Source: Sutterella sp.
GTDB lineage: Bacteria > Pseudomonadota > Gammaproteobacteria > Burkholderiales > Burkholderiaceae_F
NCBI GenBank assembly: GCA_020025965.1
Contig: JAHHRG010000009.1
Coordinates: 1-45,671 of the forward strand
Length of the DNA stretch: 45,671 bases
Direction: 5' to 3'
Each line of letters opens with the position of its first letter. Position 1 is the stretch's first letter. A program made the position numbers and the translations under genes. This document shows positions 1 to 8,474 of this stretch, one piece after another. The notes beneath the pieces are model-generated. The model saw only the letters and a program-made list of their open reading frames with translations, was not told the DNA's origin and did no database searches.

Positions 1-1
1 C

Positions 2-775
2 TTGATCGTTTATGACGACTTGACCAAGCAGGCTTGGGCTTATCGTCAGATCTCCCTGTTGCTCCGCCGTCCGCCTGGACGTGAAGCCTACCCGGGCGAC
101 GTCTTCTACCTGCACTCTCGCTTGCTTGAACGTGCTGCTCGTGTGAACCCGACCTATGTCGAACGTTTCACGAACGGTGAAGTCAAGGGTAAGACCGGTT
201 CCATGACGGCTCTGCCAATCATTGAAACGCAGGCTGGTGACGTTACTGCCTTCGTTCCGACCAACGTGATTTCTATTACCGACGGTCAGATCTTCCTTGA
301 AACCGACCTCTTCAACGCTGGTATCCGTCCGGCTATTAACCCGGGTATTTCCGTTTCCCGAGTTGGTGGTGCCGCTCAGACCAAGATCATTAAGAAGCTC
401 GGTGGTGGTGTTCGTCTCGCTTTGGCTCAGTACCGTGAATTGGCTGCTTTTGCCCAGTTCGCTTCTGACCTTGACGAAGTTACCCGTAAGCAGCTCGAAC
501 GCGGTCGCGTTGTGACCGAACTCATGAAGCAGCCGCAGTATCAGCCGCTTCAGGTTTGGGAAGAAGCCCTCGTTCTTTATGCTGTGAACATGGGTGCTTA
601 CGACGACGTCAAGGTTGCCGATGCTCTCGCTGTTGAACGTGGTATGCGTGAATATCTCAAGATGCATCACGCCGATCTCATCGAAGCTATCGAAACCAAG
701 AAGGAACTCTCCAAGGACATCGATGCTCAGCTCAAGGCTGCCATCGAAGCGTTCAAGAAGAGCGGTGCTTACTAA
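2..775 (+). CDS. atpA: ATP synthase F1 subunit alpha (5' part missing)
   Basis: C-terminal half of the alpha subunit of F1Fo ATP synthase, the non-catalytic nucleotide-binding subunit that alternates with beta in the F1 ring at the inner membrane. The window edge cuts the gene: 257 residues remain of a usual length near 510, so the Walker A region is outside. The segment VYDDLTKQAWAYRQ, then PGREAYPGDVFYLHSRLLER and the signature PAINPGISVSRVGGAAQ are diagnostic of alpha and include the adenine-site and arginine-finger region. The reading frame is open from the first base; the true start lies upstream. It is followed 31 bp later by atpG in the same direction, the normal atp operon order. Identification is secure; only the N-terminal half cannot be judged. 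Confidence 0.98.
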   Translation: MIVYDDLTKQAWAYRQISLLLRRPPGREAYPGDVFYLHSRLLERAARVNPTYVERFTNGEVKGKTGSMTALPIIETQAGDVTAFVPTNVISITDGQIFLETDLFNAGIRPAINPGISVSRVGGAAQTKIIKKLGGGVRLALAQYRELAAFAQFASDLDEVTRKQLERGRVVTELMKQPQYQPLQVWEEALVLYAVNMGAYDDVKVADALAVERGMREYLKMHHADLIEAIETKKELSKDIDAQLKAAIEAFKKSGAY

Positions 776-806
776 GGCCTAACCCATCCAAGAGGACCAA
801 TAATCC

Positions 807-1682
807 ATGCCCAGTACAAAGGAAATTCGCGTCAAGATCAAGAGCGTGCAAAACACGCGCAAGATCACCAAAGCGATGGAAATGGTTGCGGCCTCTAAGA
901 TGCGCAAGGCGCAGGACCGGATGTTTAGTGCTCGCCCCTACGGTGAACAGATTCGAGTGATTTGCTCGCATCTCGCTAAGGCTAACAGCGAATACAAGCA
1001 TCCGTTCCTCGTCGAACGAGAAGGTTCCAACAGGATCGGTCTCATCGTTGTGACGACCGATAAGGGGCTTGCAGGTCCTTTGAATACCAATATCCAGCGT
1101 CAGCTTCTTCAGGAGATGAAGAACTGGGTCGCCGACGGTAAGACCGTTCAGGCTACGGCTATTGGTAACAAGGGGCTCAACTTCCTTCAGAATCTTCACG
1201 TTCCTGTGGTCAGCCAGGTTGTTCAACTTGGTGACCATCCCAACCTCGACAAGCTGATCGGCGCTATTCGCGTTCAGATCGAAGCTTATCTCCGAGGTGA
1301 TGTGGATGTTGTGCATCTGGCCTACACGCGCTTTGTCAACGCCATGAAGCAGGTCCCGGTAGTTGAGCAGCTCTTGCCGCTCACGGACAGCTTCTTGGAT
1401 GCCGAAGAGAAGCGTGCATACTCGTGGGATTATCTCTACGAGCCCAACGCCGAAACCGTTCTCGACGCGCTTTTGAAGCGTTATGTCGAGGCATTGATTT
1501 ATCAGGCTGTTGCAGAAAATATGGCATCTGAACAGAGCGCCCGTATGGTCGCTATGAAGGCTGCTTCCGATAACGCTAAGAAGCTTATCGAAGAACTGCA
1601 ACTTGTCTACAACAAGACTCGTCAGGCTGGCATTACGAAAGAAATCACCGAAATTGTCGGTGGTGCCGCTGCCGTGTCTTAA
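807..1682 (+). CDS. atpG: ATP synthase F1 subunit gamma
   Basis: Central rotor shaft of F1Fo ATP synthase that couples proton flow through Fo to catalysis in the alpha3-beta3 ring. The 291-residue product has the expected family length. The N-terminal helix carries RVKIKSVQNTRKITKAMEMV and SKMRKAQDRM, the conserved coiled-coil shaft, and the C-terminal helix carries the NKTRQAGITKEITEIVGGA block that enters the ring. The start ATG is preceded by an AGAGGA element about 9 bases upstream. It sits 31 bp after atpA and 32 bp before atpD, so it is transcribed with them. Nothing unusual seen. Confidence 0.98.
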   Translation: MPSTKEIRVKIKSVQNTRKITKAMEMVAASKMRKAQDRMFSARPYGEQIRVICSHLAKANSEYKHPFLVEREGSNRIGLIVVTTDKGLAGPLNTNIQRQLLQEMKNWVADGKTVQATAIGNKGLNFLQNLHVPVVSQVVQLGDHPNLDKLIGAIRVQIEAYLRGDVDVVHLAYTRFVNAMKQVPVVEQLLPLTDSFLDAEEKRAYSWDYLYEPNAETVLDALLKRYVEALIYQAVAENMASEQSARMVAMKAASDNAKKLIEELQLVYNKTRQAGITKEITEIVGGAAAVS

Positions 1683-1714
1683 TCGAAAAAAGTATCGATA
1701 ACTGAGGAAAACCC

Positions 1715-3118
1715 ATGAGTATCGGACAGATCGTTCAGGTCATTGGCGCCGTGGTGGACGTTGAATTCCCCCGCGATTCCATGCCTAGTGTTTACGAAGC
1801 TCTCGTCCTTGAACGTGATGAAAGCAACACCCTGGCCGAAGCCGGCCTGACCTTCGAAGTACAGCAACAGTTGGGCGACGGCGTGGTTCGTACCATTGCC
1901 ATGGGCTCTTCTGAAGGCTTGCAGCGTGGTATGAAGGTCAAAGCCACCGGTCGCGGTATCTCCGTGCCGGTTGGTCCCAAGACCCTCGGCCGCATTATGG
2001 ACGTTCTCGGTCGTCCTATCGACGACTGCGGTGAAATTGGCGCCGAAGAAACTCGTGCCATTCACCGTCCCGCCCCGAAGTTCGACGAACTTTCTCCTTC
2101 CGTTGACCTCCTTGAAACCGGCATTAAGGTTATTGACCTTATCTGTCCGTTCGCCAAGGGTGGTAAGGTTGGTCTGTTCGGCGGTGCCGGTGTGGGCAAG
2201 ACCGTCAACATGATGGAACTTATCAACAATATCGCTAAGCAGTACGGTGGTTACTCCGTGTTCGCCGGCGTTGGTGAACGCACCCGTGAAGGTAATGACT
2301 TCTACCACGAAATGGAAGAGTCTCACGTTCTCGACAAGGTCGCCATGGTGTTCGGTCAGATGAACGAACCCCCGGGAAACCGTCTCCGCGTCGCTCTTAC
2401 GGGGCTGACGATGGCTGAAGCTTTCCGTGACGAAGGTCGCGACATCCTTCTCTTCGTCGACAACATTTACCGTTACACCCTTGCTGGTACGGAAGTTTCC
2501 GCTCTGCTTGGTCGTATGCCTTCTGCCGTGGGTTACCAGCCGACGCTTGCTGAAGAAATGGGTAAGCTCCAGGAACGTATTGCTTCCACGAAGGTCGGTT
2601 CTATTACGTCCGTTCAGGCCGTTTATGTCCCTGCTGACGACTTGACTGACCCGTCTCCTGCTACGACCTTCGGTCACTTGGACGCTACCATTGTTCTTTC
2701 TCGTGATATTGCCTCGCTCGGTATCTACCCTGCTGTTGACCCGCTCGACTCCACGTCGCGTCAGGTTGACCCCAATATCATTGGTGAAGAACATTACTCG
2801 ACCTGCCGTCGAGTTCAGGAAACGCTCCAGCGCTACAAGGAACTCCGTGACATCATCGCCATTCTTGGTATGGACGAACTCGCTCCTGAAGACAAGATGA
2901 CGGTTATGCGCGCTCGTAAGATCCAGAACTTCCTCTCCCAGCCGTTCCACGTTGCCGAAGTGTTTACTGGCGCTCCTGGCAAGTACGTTCCCCTCAAGGA
3001 AACGATTCGCGGCTTCAAGATGATTTGTGACGGTGAATGCGACGAGCTTCCGGAACAGGCCTTCTACATGGTTGGTACCATTGACGAAGCCTTCGAAAAG
3101 GCTAAGACCCTTAAGTAA
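1715..3118 (+). CDS. atpD: ATP synthase F1 subunit beta
   Basis: Catalytic subunit of F1, making ATP from ADP and phosphate at the inner face of the cytoplasmic membrane. The Walker A loop GGAGVGKT is at residues 156-163, followed by the GERTREGNDFY catalytic-glutamate segment, the Walker B region LLFVDNIYRYT, and the C-terminal lever loop DELAPEDK in the position of the canonical DELSEED. Length of 467 residues is normal for proteobacteria. An AGGA ribosome site lies about 8 bases before the ATG. Very regular codon use (GAA, CGT, CTC, GGT) fits high expression. Third gene visible in the atp operon. Confidence 0.99.
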   Translation: MSIGQIVQVIGAVVDVEFPRDSMPSVYEALVLERDESNTLAEAGLTFEVQQQLGDGVVRTIAMGSSEGLQRGMKVKATGRGISVPVGPKTLGRIMDVLGRPIDDCGEIGAEETRAIHRPAPKFDELSPSVDLLETGIKVIDLICPFAKGGKVGLFGGAGVGKTVNMMELINNIAKQYGGYSVFAGVGERTREGNDFYHEMEESHVLDKVAMVFGQMNEPPGNRLRVALTGLTMAEAFRDEGRDILLFVDNIYRYTLAGTEVSALLGRMPSAVGYQPTLAEEMGKLQERIASTKVGSITSVQAVYVPADDLTDPSPATTFGHLDATIVLSRDIASLGIYPAVDPLDSTSRQVDPNIIGEEHYSTCRRVQETLQRYKELRDIIAILGMDELAPEDKMTVMRARKIQNFLSQPFHVAEVFTGAPGKYVPLKETIRGFKMICDGECDELPEQAFYMVGTIDEAFEKAKTLK

Positions 3119-3187
3119 TGCTTGTCTTTGATCGGTTGCTTTGTTAACCGATCAAGATCAAGCGCCCGACACAACGGAGCAACAACA

Positions 3188-3607
3188 ATGGCTACTATTA
3201 AAGTTCATGTCGTTAGCGCGGAAGAGTCTATCTTCTCCGGTGACGCCGAGCTCGTTTCGCTGCCCGGTATGTCTGGCGAATTGGGTATCTTGCCTGGCCA
3301 CGTGCCCTTGATCACCTTGATCCGCCCTGGTTTTGTCCGCATTCGTCTTGCTGGCAAGTCCGAACCGGAACAGGTGTTCGTTGCGGGTGGCGTCCTTGAA
3401 GTTCAACCCGATATGGTGACCGTGCTTGCTGACACGGCTGTCCGTAGCAAGGACCTCGATGAGGCTCGTGCTGCCAAGGCCCTGGAAGAAGTTCGCGCTC
3501 TGCGTCAGGTCGCCACCGGTGAACTCGAAATCGCACGTCTCGAAGCCGAGATGGCCGCTTTGGCTGCTCAGCTTGTTGCGATCAAGAAGATTCGTCAGCA
3601 GCGTTAA
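3188..3607 (+). CDS. atpC: ATP synthase F1 subunit epsilon
   Basis: Epsilon subunit of F1, which joins gamma to the c-ring and regulates ATP hydrolysis. The 139-residue product starts MATIKVHVVSAEESIFSGDA, the typical beta-sandwich N-terminus, with GELGILPGHVPLIT conserved, then a C-terminal helical hairpin rich in Ala, Glu and Arg. The ATG at 3188 is chosen over upstream TTG options because GGAG lies 9 bases before it and homology begins exactly there. The gap after atpD is 69 bp, longer than the other gaps of the operon. Last gene of the operon: a strong terminator begins about 20 bp later. Confidence 0.96.
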   Translation: MATIKVHVVSAEESIFSGDAELVSLPGMSGELGILPGHVPLITLIRPGFVRIRLAGKSEPEQVFVAGGVLEVQPDMVTVLADTAVRSKDLDEARAAKALEEVRALRQVATGELEIARLEAEMAALAAQLVAIKKIRQQR

Positions 3608-3625
3608 GCGAACGTTGTTTCTGCC

Positions 3626-3664
3626 AAAAAAAGGCGATATTCCTAGGAATATCGCCTTTTTTTT
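3626..3664 (+). terminator. Rho-independent terminator of the atp operon
   Basis: A perfect 10-bp inverted repeat (3633-3642 with 3647-3656, loop CTAG), flanked by an A tract on the left and eight T on the right. It lies 25 bp after the atpC stop codon and closes the ATP synthase operon. Confidence 0.95.
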
Positions 3665-3746
3665 ATATCGGCTACAAAATAGGCGTAGGATTATGCTACG
3701 GACAATCGTGTAGAGATTGTTAAGTTCAAGATACTGGAGAAGAATT

Positions 3747-4151
3747 ATGCGCGTCGTTAAGGTTATGGTAACTACGGACGGCTCTAATTTGAGTGAAAAA
3801 GCCATCGATACCGCCGTGGAGTTAGCAACCCAGCTAGGAGCGGAACTGCTTGGTATGACTACTGTTGTCGGTCCTGCCCCTACAGGTGGTTTTGAACATG
3901 AAGACGCTGCCGTACGCGACCGTCTGAACGCAATTTCCCGTAAGGCTACGGAAAAAGGCCTCAAGTGTGAACTGATCGCTGAACATGCCGATGCCATTTG
4001 GAAGGGGGTTCTCGAATGTGCTTCTCGCAATGACGTTTCTTTCATTGTGATGGCAAGCCGAGGCTTGGGGTCGATTGGTTCCCTGTTGCTCGGTAGTGAA
4101 ACCCAGAAGGTTCTCCATCAGGCCGATCGTCCTGTGCTTATTGTTCGCTAA
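3747..4151 (+). CDS. Universal stress protein, UspA family
   Basis: Small cytoplasmic protein of the universal stress family, usually nucleotide-binding and induced under starvation or stress; its exact target is unknown. The 134-residue product has the Usp fold: an N-terminal strand with MVTTDGS, and near the C-terminus the ATP-binding pattern SRGLGSIGSLLLGSETQKVL (G-x2-G-x9-G-S type) followed by the final strand RPVLIV. The ATG at 3747 is preferred because GGAGAAG lies just upstream; an in-frame start 30 bases earlier is possible. It is a single gene after the atp terminator and meets the DUF167 gene tail to tail with a 4-bp overlap. Confidence 0.92.
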   Translation: MRVVKVMVTTDGSNLSEKAIDTAVELATQLGAELLGMTTVVGPAPTGGFEHEDAAVRDRLNAISRKATEKGLKCELIAEHADAIWKGVLECASRNDVSFIVMASRGLGSIGSLLLGSETQKVLHQADRPVLIVR

Positions 4152-4486
4152 AGCGAAGGAAAGGCAGATTTAAAAGCGGCTAACAATTCGTCCGGTGTCA
4201 AGCCGACGAGTTCTAGCCGTTTTTCTCTACATGTTTCCCCGCTAATGAGCTTTACCGAGGTTTTAGGAAGTCCTAGTGTCTTGGAGAGAAACTTGATAAG
4301 CATGGTGTTGGCCTTTCCGTCCACAGGCGGAGATGCTAAGGCGATTTTCAATTTATTGCCGTAAAGGCCGACTGCAACCGTTCTTTTTGCACCGGGTTGG
4401 GCATGTAAAGCAATAACGGTATTGCCGTTTTTTGCTGTGCTGATCCAAGAGGTATCGGAGAACGGAGATTGATTGTTGGCTGCCAT
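4148..4486 (-). CDS. DUF167 / UPF0235 family protein (YggU-like)
   Basis: Small conserved protein of unknown biochemical role (DUF167, YggU family), 112 residues. The family signature SPPVDGKANTMLIKFLSKTL is present, as is the preceding strand pair VIALHAQPGAKRT. Family proteins are about 100 residues and contain a small alpha/beta fold. The start is ATG; the spacer to the divergent hemE is only 39 bp, so both promoters must overlap there or within the genes. Its stop codon overlaps that of the universal stress gene on the other strand. Confidence 0.9.
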   Translation of the reverse strand: MAANNQSPFSDTSWISTAKNGNTVIALHAQPGAKRTVAVGLYGNKLKIALASPPVDGKANTMLIKFLSKTLGLPKTSVKLISGETCREKRLELVGLTPDELLAAFKSAFPSL

Positions 4487-4525
4487 ATTCTCGTAATAAG
4501 AAATTAACTGTCCGAATTAACAACC

Positions 4526-5590
4526 ATGAAACCGACCAATGATTGTTTTCTGCGTGCACTGAAACGTGAAAAGACCGATTTTACCCCTGTTTGGCTCATG
4601 CGCCAGGCAGGTCGCTATCTGCCCGAATATTGCGAAACGCGCGCCAAGGCTGGCAGTTTTATGGGGTTGGCGAAAAATCCAGACTATGCCACTGAGGTGA
4701 CGCTCCAGCCGATAGACCGTTACGGTATTGATGCTGCCATTCTCTTTTCGGACATTCTGACGGTTCCTGATGCCATGGGGCTCGGTCTTGACTTCGTGCC
4801 AGGTCAGGGGCCTGTCTTTGCGAAACCAGTGCAGTCCGAAGAAGCTGTTAATAACCTGTATGTTCCCGATCCCAACGAAGAACTGCAGTACGTTATGGAT
4901 GCTGTTGTGTCGATCCGTAAGGCGCTTGACAATCGCGTGCCCCTGATCGGTTTCTCCGGCTCTCCCTTTACGCTTGCTTGCTATATGGTTGAAGGTCGTG
5001 GCAGTCGCGACTTCCGAATGGTCAAGGAAATGATGTTCCGTCGTCCGGATCTCTTTGAACGTGTACTCGATATTAATGCCAAGGCCGTGACTGCTTATTT
5101 GAACGCCCAGATCGCCGCCGGCGCTCAGGCTGTTCAGATCTTTGACACCTGGGGCGGCATGCTTGCCGACGGTGATTTCCAGCGCTTCTCTTTGAAGTAT
5201 ATGAAGCAAGTCCTTGACGGTCTTATTCGTGAAAACGAAGGTGATGTTGTTCCCTCAATCATCTTCACGAAGGGCGGCGGTGAATGGCTTGAAGATATGG
5301 CTGCTACGGGTGCGTCGGCCGTAGGTCTTGACTGGTCGGTTAATATGTCCCGTGCCCGCGCTCTCATTGGCGAAAAGGTGGCAATTCAGGGCAATATGGA
5401 TCCGTTTGCTCTCTTTGGGGACGAAGTCGCCATCCGCAATGCTGCCCGCCGTGTGATGGATGCTTTCGGTCCGGTTGGCACAGCTGGACACGTTTTCAAT
5501 CTCGGTCACGGAATCAATCAGTTCACGCCGATAGAAAACGTTCAGATACTCGTTGACGAAGTGCATTCCTATAGCCGTCAGTTTCACTGA
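4526..5590 (+). CDS. hemE: Uroporphyrinogen III decarboxylase
   Basis: Cytoplasmic enzyme of heme biosynthesis that removes four carboxyl groups from uroporphyrinogen III to give coproporphyrinogen III. The 354-residue product has the normal length and both family signatures: PVWLMRQAGRYLPEY at residues 21-35 with the substrate-binding RQAGR, and GFSGSPFTLACYMVEG at 142-157. The catalytic aspartate region FSD is at 74-76 and the C-terminal NLGHGI is present. No clear Shine-Dalgarno sequence precedes the ATG. No other heme gene is adjacent. A hairpin with T-rich tail follows about 50 bp after the stop. Confidence 0.98.
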   Translation: MKPTNDCFLRALKREKTDFTPVWLMRQAGRYLPEYCETRAKAGSFMGLAKNPDYATEVTLQPIDRYGIDAAILFSDILTVPDAMGLGLDFVPGQGPVFAKPVQSEEAVNNLYVPDPNEELQYVMDAVVSIRKALDNRVPLIGFSGSPFTLACYMVEGRGSRDFRMVKEMMFRRPDLFERVLDINAKAVTAYLNAQIAAGAQAVQIFDTWGGMLADGDFQRFSLKYMKQVLDGLIRENEGDVVPSIIFTKGGGEWLEDMAATGASAVGLDWSVNMSRARALIGEKVAIQGNMDPFALFGDEVAIRNAARRVMDAFGPVGTAGHVFNLGHGINQFTPIENVQILVDEVHSYSRQFH

Positions 5591-5638
5591 TTGCAGAAAG
5601 TTATGCACAGTGAGTTTTAATTCTTGACAAAGTCGCGG

Positions 5639-5674
5639 TAAAAGCGCACCGGTCATTGGGACGGTGCGCTTTTA
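5639..5674 (+). terminator. Terminator after hemE
   Basis: Inverted repeat of 13 bp (5639-5651 with 5662-5674) with a 10-base loop; the GC-rich core GCGCACC pairs with GGTGCGC and the 3' arm ends in TTTTAA. It lies about 50 bp after hemE. Confidence 0.85.
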
Positions 5675-5749
5675 ATTTGAAAAATCTTTTAAAAACAGTG
5701 GGTTGCGTGTACCGTCCGATTTTTTGATTCTGATGGTGTATTCTTAACA

Positions 5750-5773
5750 ACTAGTGGAACTAGAAAATACTAG
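5750..5773. repeat. Three direct ACTAG repeats upstream of priA
   Basis: ACTAG occurs at 5750, 5759 and 5769, that is every 9-10 bases or about one helical turn; the last two copies extend as ACTAGAAAA. The stretch lies 60-90 bases before the priA start, where a promoter or operator is expected. Function is inferred from spacing only. Confidence 0.4.
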
Positions 5774-5835
5774 AAAAGTAATCCACAGACTTGTCCACTG
5801 TTTTTTAGAAGACTTGACGGTATTCGGAGGTTGCG

Positions 5836-7848
5836 GTGAAGTCTGAATCTGAAATTTACGCCAAGGTTATTGTTGACGCTCCTGGATTGTCTGAATTGGA
5901 CTATGTAGTCCCTCCCGACATGCTCGTAGCTATTGGTGACCGTGTGTTGGTCGGTCTGCGTACGAGAACTGTCGTGGGCATTGTCGTTGCTCTCAACGCG
6001 GCATCTGACTATACGGGAACGCGTTTGCGTCGTATTCGCACAGTGCTAAAAGACACTGCACCATTACCCGCCGATTGGTTAGCACTGACGCGATTTGCCG
6101 CTCGATATTACGTCCGATCTTGGGGCGAAACCGCTATTCCAACTCTCCCTGTTTTTTTCCGTCGCTCTCCAGGCGTTCGCCACGAATGTCAGTTGGAGAA
6201 AATTCGTGAATTGACCAACTGTAAAACTGAAGCGGTAGAACGTCCCGTGTTGAACGCAAAGCAACGAAGCGTCGTTGATCGAGTCGTGAAGGCTAAGGGT
6301 TTTGCTCCTTTTCTGCTTTTCGGTGTAACGGGTTCTGGAAAAACAGAAGTCTATTTGCACATCATTGAGGAAACACTTGCGCGTGATCCTGATGCTCAGG
6401 TGCTTTTGCTTGTTCCAGAAATTAACCTCACGCCACAGCTTGAAGCTCGAGTGAAGGAACGCTTCCCTGAAGAAAAAGTGGTTTCTCTCAATTCTGAATT
6501 TTCTGACACGGTTCGAGCTCGTTCGTGGCTTGCAGTCCACGAAGGTCGAGCCCGTATCATGGTGGGAACGCGCATGTCAATTTACGCGAGCTTCAAGAAG
6601 CTTGCACTTGTCATTGTCGACGAAGAACATGATGGATCTTTTAAGGCCGGAGACGGCAGTCGCTATTCGGCCCGAGACTTAGCGGTCTGGCGTGCCTCTC
6701 ACGGGAAGTTTCCAGTAGTGCTCGGATCTGCTACGCCGTCTCTTGAAAGCTGGGTTCAGGCACAGACGGGGCGTTACCAACTACTTGAAATGAGCGAACG
6801 TGCCGTGAGTCGCGCACAGTTACCAGAAGTGCGGTTAACGGACGTACCTCGTCGCGGCTCTGGTGTGACGCTAACGTCGGTGACGAACGATGCGATCGAA
6901 AAAACCTTAGGGGCTGGCCGACAGGTACTCGTTTTTCTGAATCGCCGCGGTTATTCTCCCGTGCTTTCCTGTCCTTCCTGTGGTTGGGTGAGTAAGTGTC
7001 GTCGTTGTTCGACCTTTGCGGTTTTTCATAAGGGGACTAGAAAGCTTGTTTGTCACCATTGTGGTTGGCAAACGGATGTGCCGACAGCTTGCCCTCAGTG
7101 TGGCAATATCGATATTCTTCCGAAGGGAACGGGGACAGAACGCCTTGAAGAGGAACTTCAGCGGAGTTTCCCTGATAAACGCATTCTGCGAATCGACCGA
7201 GACTCCGTTTCGAGAAAGAAAGAAGCTGAAGTGGCCTTTCAGAAGGTTTATCGTGGAGAGATTGATATTCTCGTGGGGACGCAGATTATTGCTAAAGGGC
7301 ACGACTTCAAAAACGTAGGTCTTGTGGTCATTCTGAATGCCGATACACAGCTTCTCTCACCTGATCCTCGTGCTAAGGAGCGTCTTTTCGCAACCTTGAT
7401 GCAGGTGGCGGGGCGTGCCGGTCGACATGGTGACCGAGGGACTGTGCTCATTCAGACACGATTCCCGTCGGAACCTCTCTTCGGAGCGCTCGAGGAGCAA
7501 AACTACGTTCTCTTTACGACTCACCTGATGCAGGAAAGAAAGGAAAACTGGAGTGTTCCTTTTGTTTATCAGGCTCTCCTGACAGCTCAGGCTCAGACAT
7601 TGTCTGAAGCTCTCTATTTTCTCGAAACAACGGCGAAGACTGCCGAGAGCCTTGCACCTAACGACGTCCGTGTTTATGATCCAGTGCCGATGTCACTTAT
7701 GCGTCTCATGGATATGGAGCGTGCACAGCTCTTGATTGAAGCTGACAATCGGTCAAGTCTCAACAAATTCCTTTGGCAATGGCAAGCCACTTTTAAGGCG
7801 CCGTCCAACATTTCCTGGACTATTGAGGTGGATCCTGCGAGCGTTTAG
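5836..7848 (+). CDS. priA: Primosomal protein N' (replication restart helicase PriA)
   Basis: Superfamily 2 DNA helicase that recognises stalled forks and reloads the replicative helicase. The 670-residue product (E. coli 732) has an N-terminal DNA-binding domain, Walker A GVTGSGKT at residues 163-170, the DEEH box at 262-265, a zinc-binding region with four CxxC pairs (CPSC, CRRC, CHHC, CPQC) and the late helicase motifs GTGTERLEEEL and VAGRAGRHGDRG. The start is GTG, chosen because CGGAGG lies 5 bases before it. It stands alone after the hemE terminator, with repeats upstream. The promoter of the next tRNA overlaps its 3' end. Confidence 0.97.
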   Translation: MKSESEIYAKVIVDAPGLSELDYVVPPDMLVAIGDRVLVGLRTRTVVGIVVALNAASDYTGTRLRRIRTVLKDTAPLPADWLALTRFAARYYVRSWGETAIPTLPVFFRRSPGVRHECQLEKIRELTNCKTEAVERPVLNAKQRSVVDRVVKAKGFAPFLLFGVTGSGKTEVYLHIIEETLARDPDAQVLLLVPEINLTPQLEARVKERFPEEKVVSLNSEFSDTVRARSWLAVHEGRARIMVGTRMSIYASFKKLALVIVDEEHDGSFKAGDGSRYSARDLAVWRASHGKFPVVLGSATPSLESWVQAQTGRYQLLEMSERAVSRAQLPEVRLTDVPRRGSGVTLTSVTNDAIEKTLGAGRQVLVFLNRRGYSPVLSCPSCGWVSKCRRCSTFAVFHKGTRKLVCHHCGWQTDVPTACPQCGNIDILPKGTGTERLEEELQRSFPDKRILRIDRDSVSRKKEAEVAFQKVYRGEIDILVGTQIIAKGHDFKNVGLVVILNADTQLLSPDPRAKERLFATLMQVAGRAGRHGDRGTVLIQTRFPSEPLFGALEEQNYVLFTTHLMQERKENWSVPFVYQALLTAQAQTLSEALYFLETTAKTAESLAPNDVRVYDPVPMSLMRLMDMERAQLLIEADNRSSLNKFLWQWQATFKAPSNISWTIEVDPASV

Positions 7849-7872
7849 GTACGGACGTCTCTCAGGTATAAT
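7844..7872 (+). promoter_or_regulatory. Promoter of tRNA-Arg
   Basis: A perfect -10 box TATAAT at 7867-7872 lies 8 bases before the mature tRNA 5' end. The -35 position, 17 bases upstream, is TTTAGG (weak) and falls over the priA stop codon. Confidence 0.7.
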
Positions 7873-7880
7873 GAAAGTCT

Positions 7881-7955
7881 CTCCACGTGGTGAAATGGAT
7901 ATCATGCAGCCCTCCGAAGGCTGCGGTACAGGTTCGATTCCTGTCGTGGGGACCA
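7881..7955 (+). tRNA. tRNA-Arg (anticodon CCG)
   Basis: A full cloverleaf folds by hand. The acceptor stem 7881-7887 pairs with 7945-7951 (one U-G pair). The D arm has 4 bp, the anticodon stem 7907-7911 pairs with 7919-7923, and the anticodon loop CTCCGAA has CCG at 7914-7916. The variable loop has 4 bases, and the T arm ACAGG-TTCGATT-CCTGT is perfect. The 3' CCA is encoded. It reads the arginine codon CGG. Confidence 0.96.
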
Positions 7956-7961
7956 AATTCG

Positions 7962-7996
7962 AATCCCGTACCGTCAGAGCGGTTCGGGATTTTTTT
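7962..7996 (+). terminator. Terminator of tRNA-Arg
   Basis: Inverted repeat of 7962-7973 with 7980-7991, one T-T mismatch, 6-base loop, followed by a run of T ending at 7997. It starts 7 bases after the tRNA CCA end. Confidence 0.9.
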
Positions 7997-8064
7997 TAAG
8001 CCTCGAAATTCAAAAGCTTCGTGCAGATACGTAAAATAGAGGCATTCTTTTTACGGACATCGAT

Positions 8065-8472
8065 ATGAAGTTACCCATCGATCTTGCCATTCACAAGAAA
8101 AGCCGCGAACTCGAGCTTACATACGAAGACGGTGTTGCTGCACGCCTTTCATTCGAGTTTCTTCGAGTCATGTCGCCTTCGGCTGAAGTTCAGGGGCATT
8201 CGCCAGACGAAGCCGTTCTGCAGGTCGGCAAGTGTCTTGTTGATATTGTCGGTATTGAACCGGTGGGCAACTATGCCATTCAGATCACTTTCTCCGATGG
8301 TCACGACTCTGGACTCTACAGTTGGGACTATCTCGAAGATTTGATTGTCAATCACGATGCGCTTTGGGCCAATTATCTTAATGCGCTAGAAAAAGCTGGT
8401 GCTTCCCGTGATTCGAGTGAAGACGATCTCCGTTCGACAAAAAACCACCATCATTCCTGCTCCCGTCATTAA
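8065..8472 (+). CDS. DUF971 family protein with histidine-rich tail
   Basis: Protein of the DUF971 family (N-terminal domain of gamma-butyrobetaine hydroxylase-like proteins), function not established. The conserved core is visible: the opening segment IHKKSRELELTYEDG, and the signature DGHDSGLYSWDYL at residues 78-90. The 135-residue product ends in an acidic linker and a tail with three consecutive His (128-130), Cys132 and His135, which could bind a metal. It lies 2 bp before ubiE and is almost certainly co-transcribed with it; the same pairing is common in Burkholderiales. A link to quinone or iron-sulfur metabolism is a context inference only. Confidence 0.88.
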   Translation: MKLPIDLAIHKKSRELELTYEDGVAARLSFEFLRVMSPSAEVQGHSPDEAVLQVGKCLVDIVGIEPVGNYAIQITFSDGHDSGLYSWDYLEDLIVNHDALWANYLNALEKAGASRDSSEDDLRSTKNHHHSCSRH

Positions 8473-8474
8473 TC

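Noticed and set aside
2870..2900. The beta-subunit lever loop reads DELAPED and not DELSEED.
   Set aside because: This loop varies among proteobacteria (DELSPED forms are common), so it is normal variation.
753..2950. Long open frames on the minus strand opposite atpG and atpD (282 and 423 codons).
   Set aside because: They are shadows of strongly biased codon use in the atp genes; their translations show no recognisable domain and the plus-strand genes are certain.
3158..4045. Minus-strand open frame of 295 codons across atpC, the terminator and the universal stress gene.
   Set aside because: It runs through a clear terminator and two certain plus-strand genes, and has no family-like sequence.
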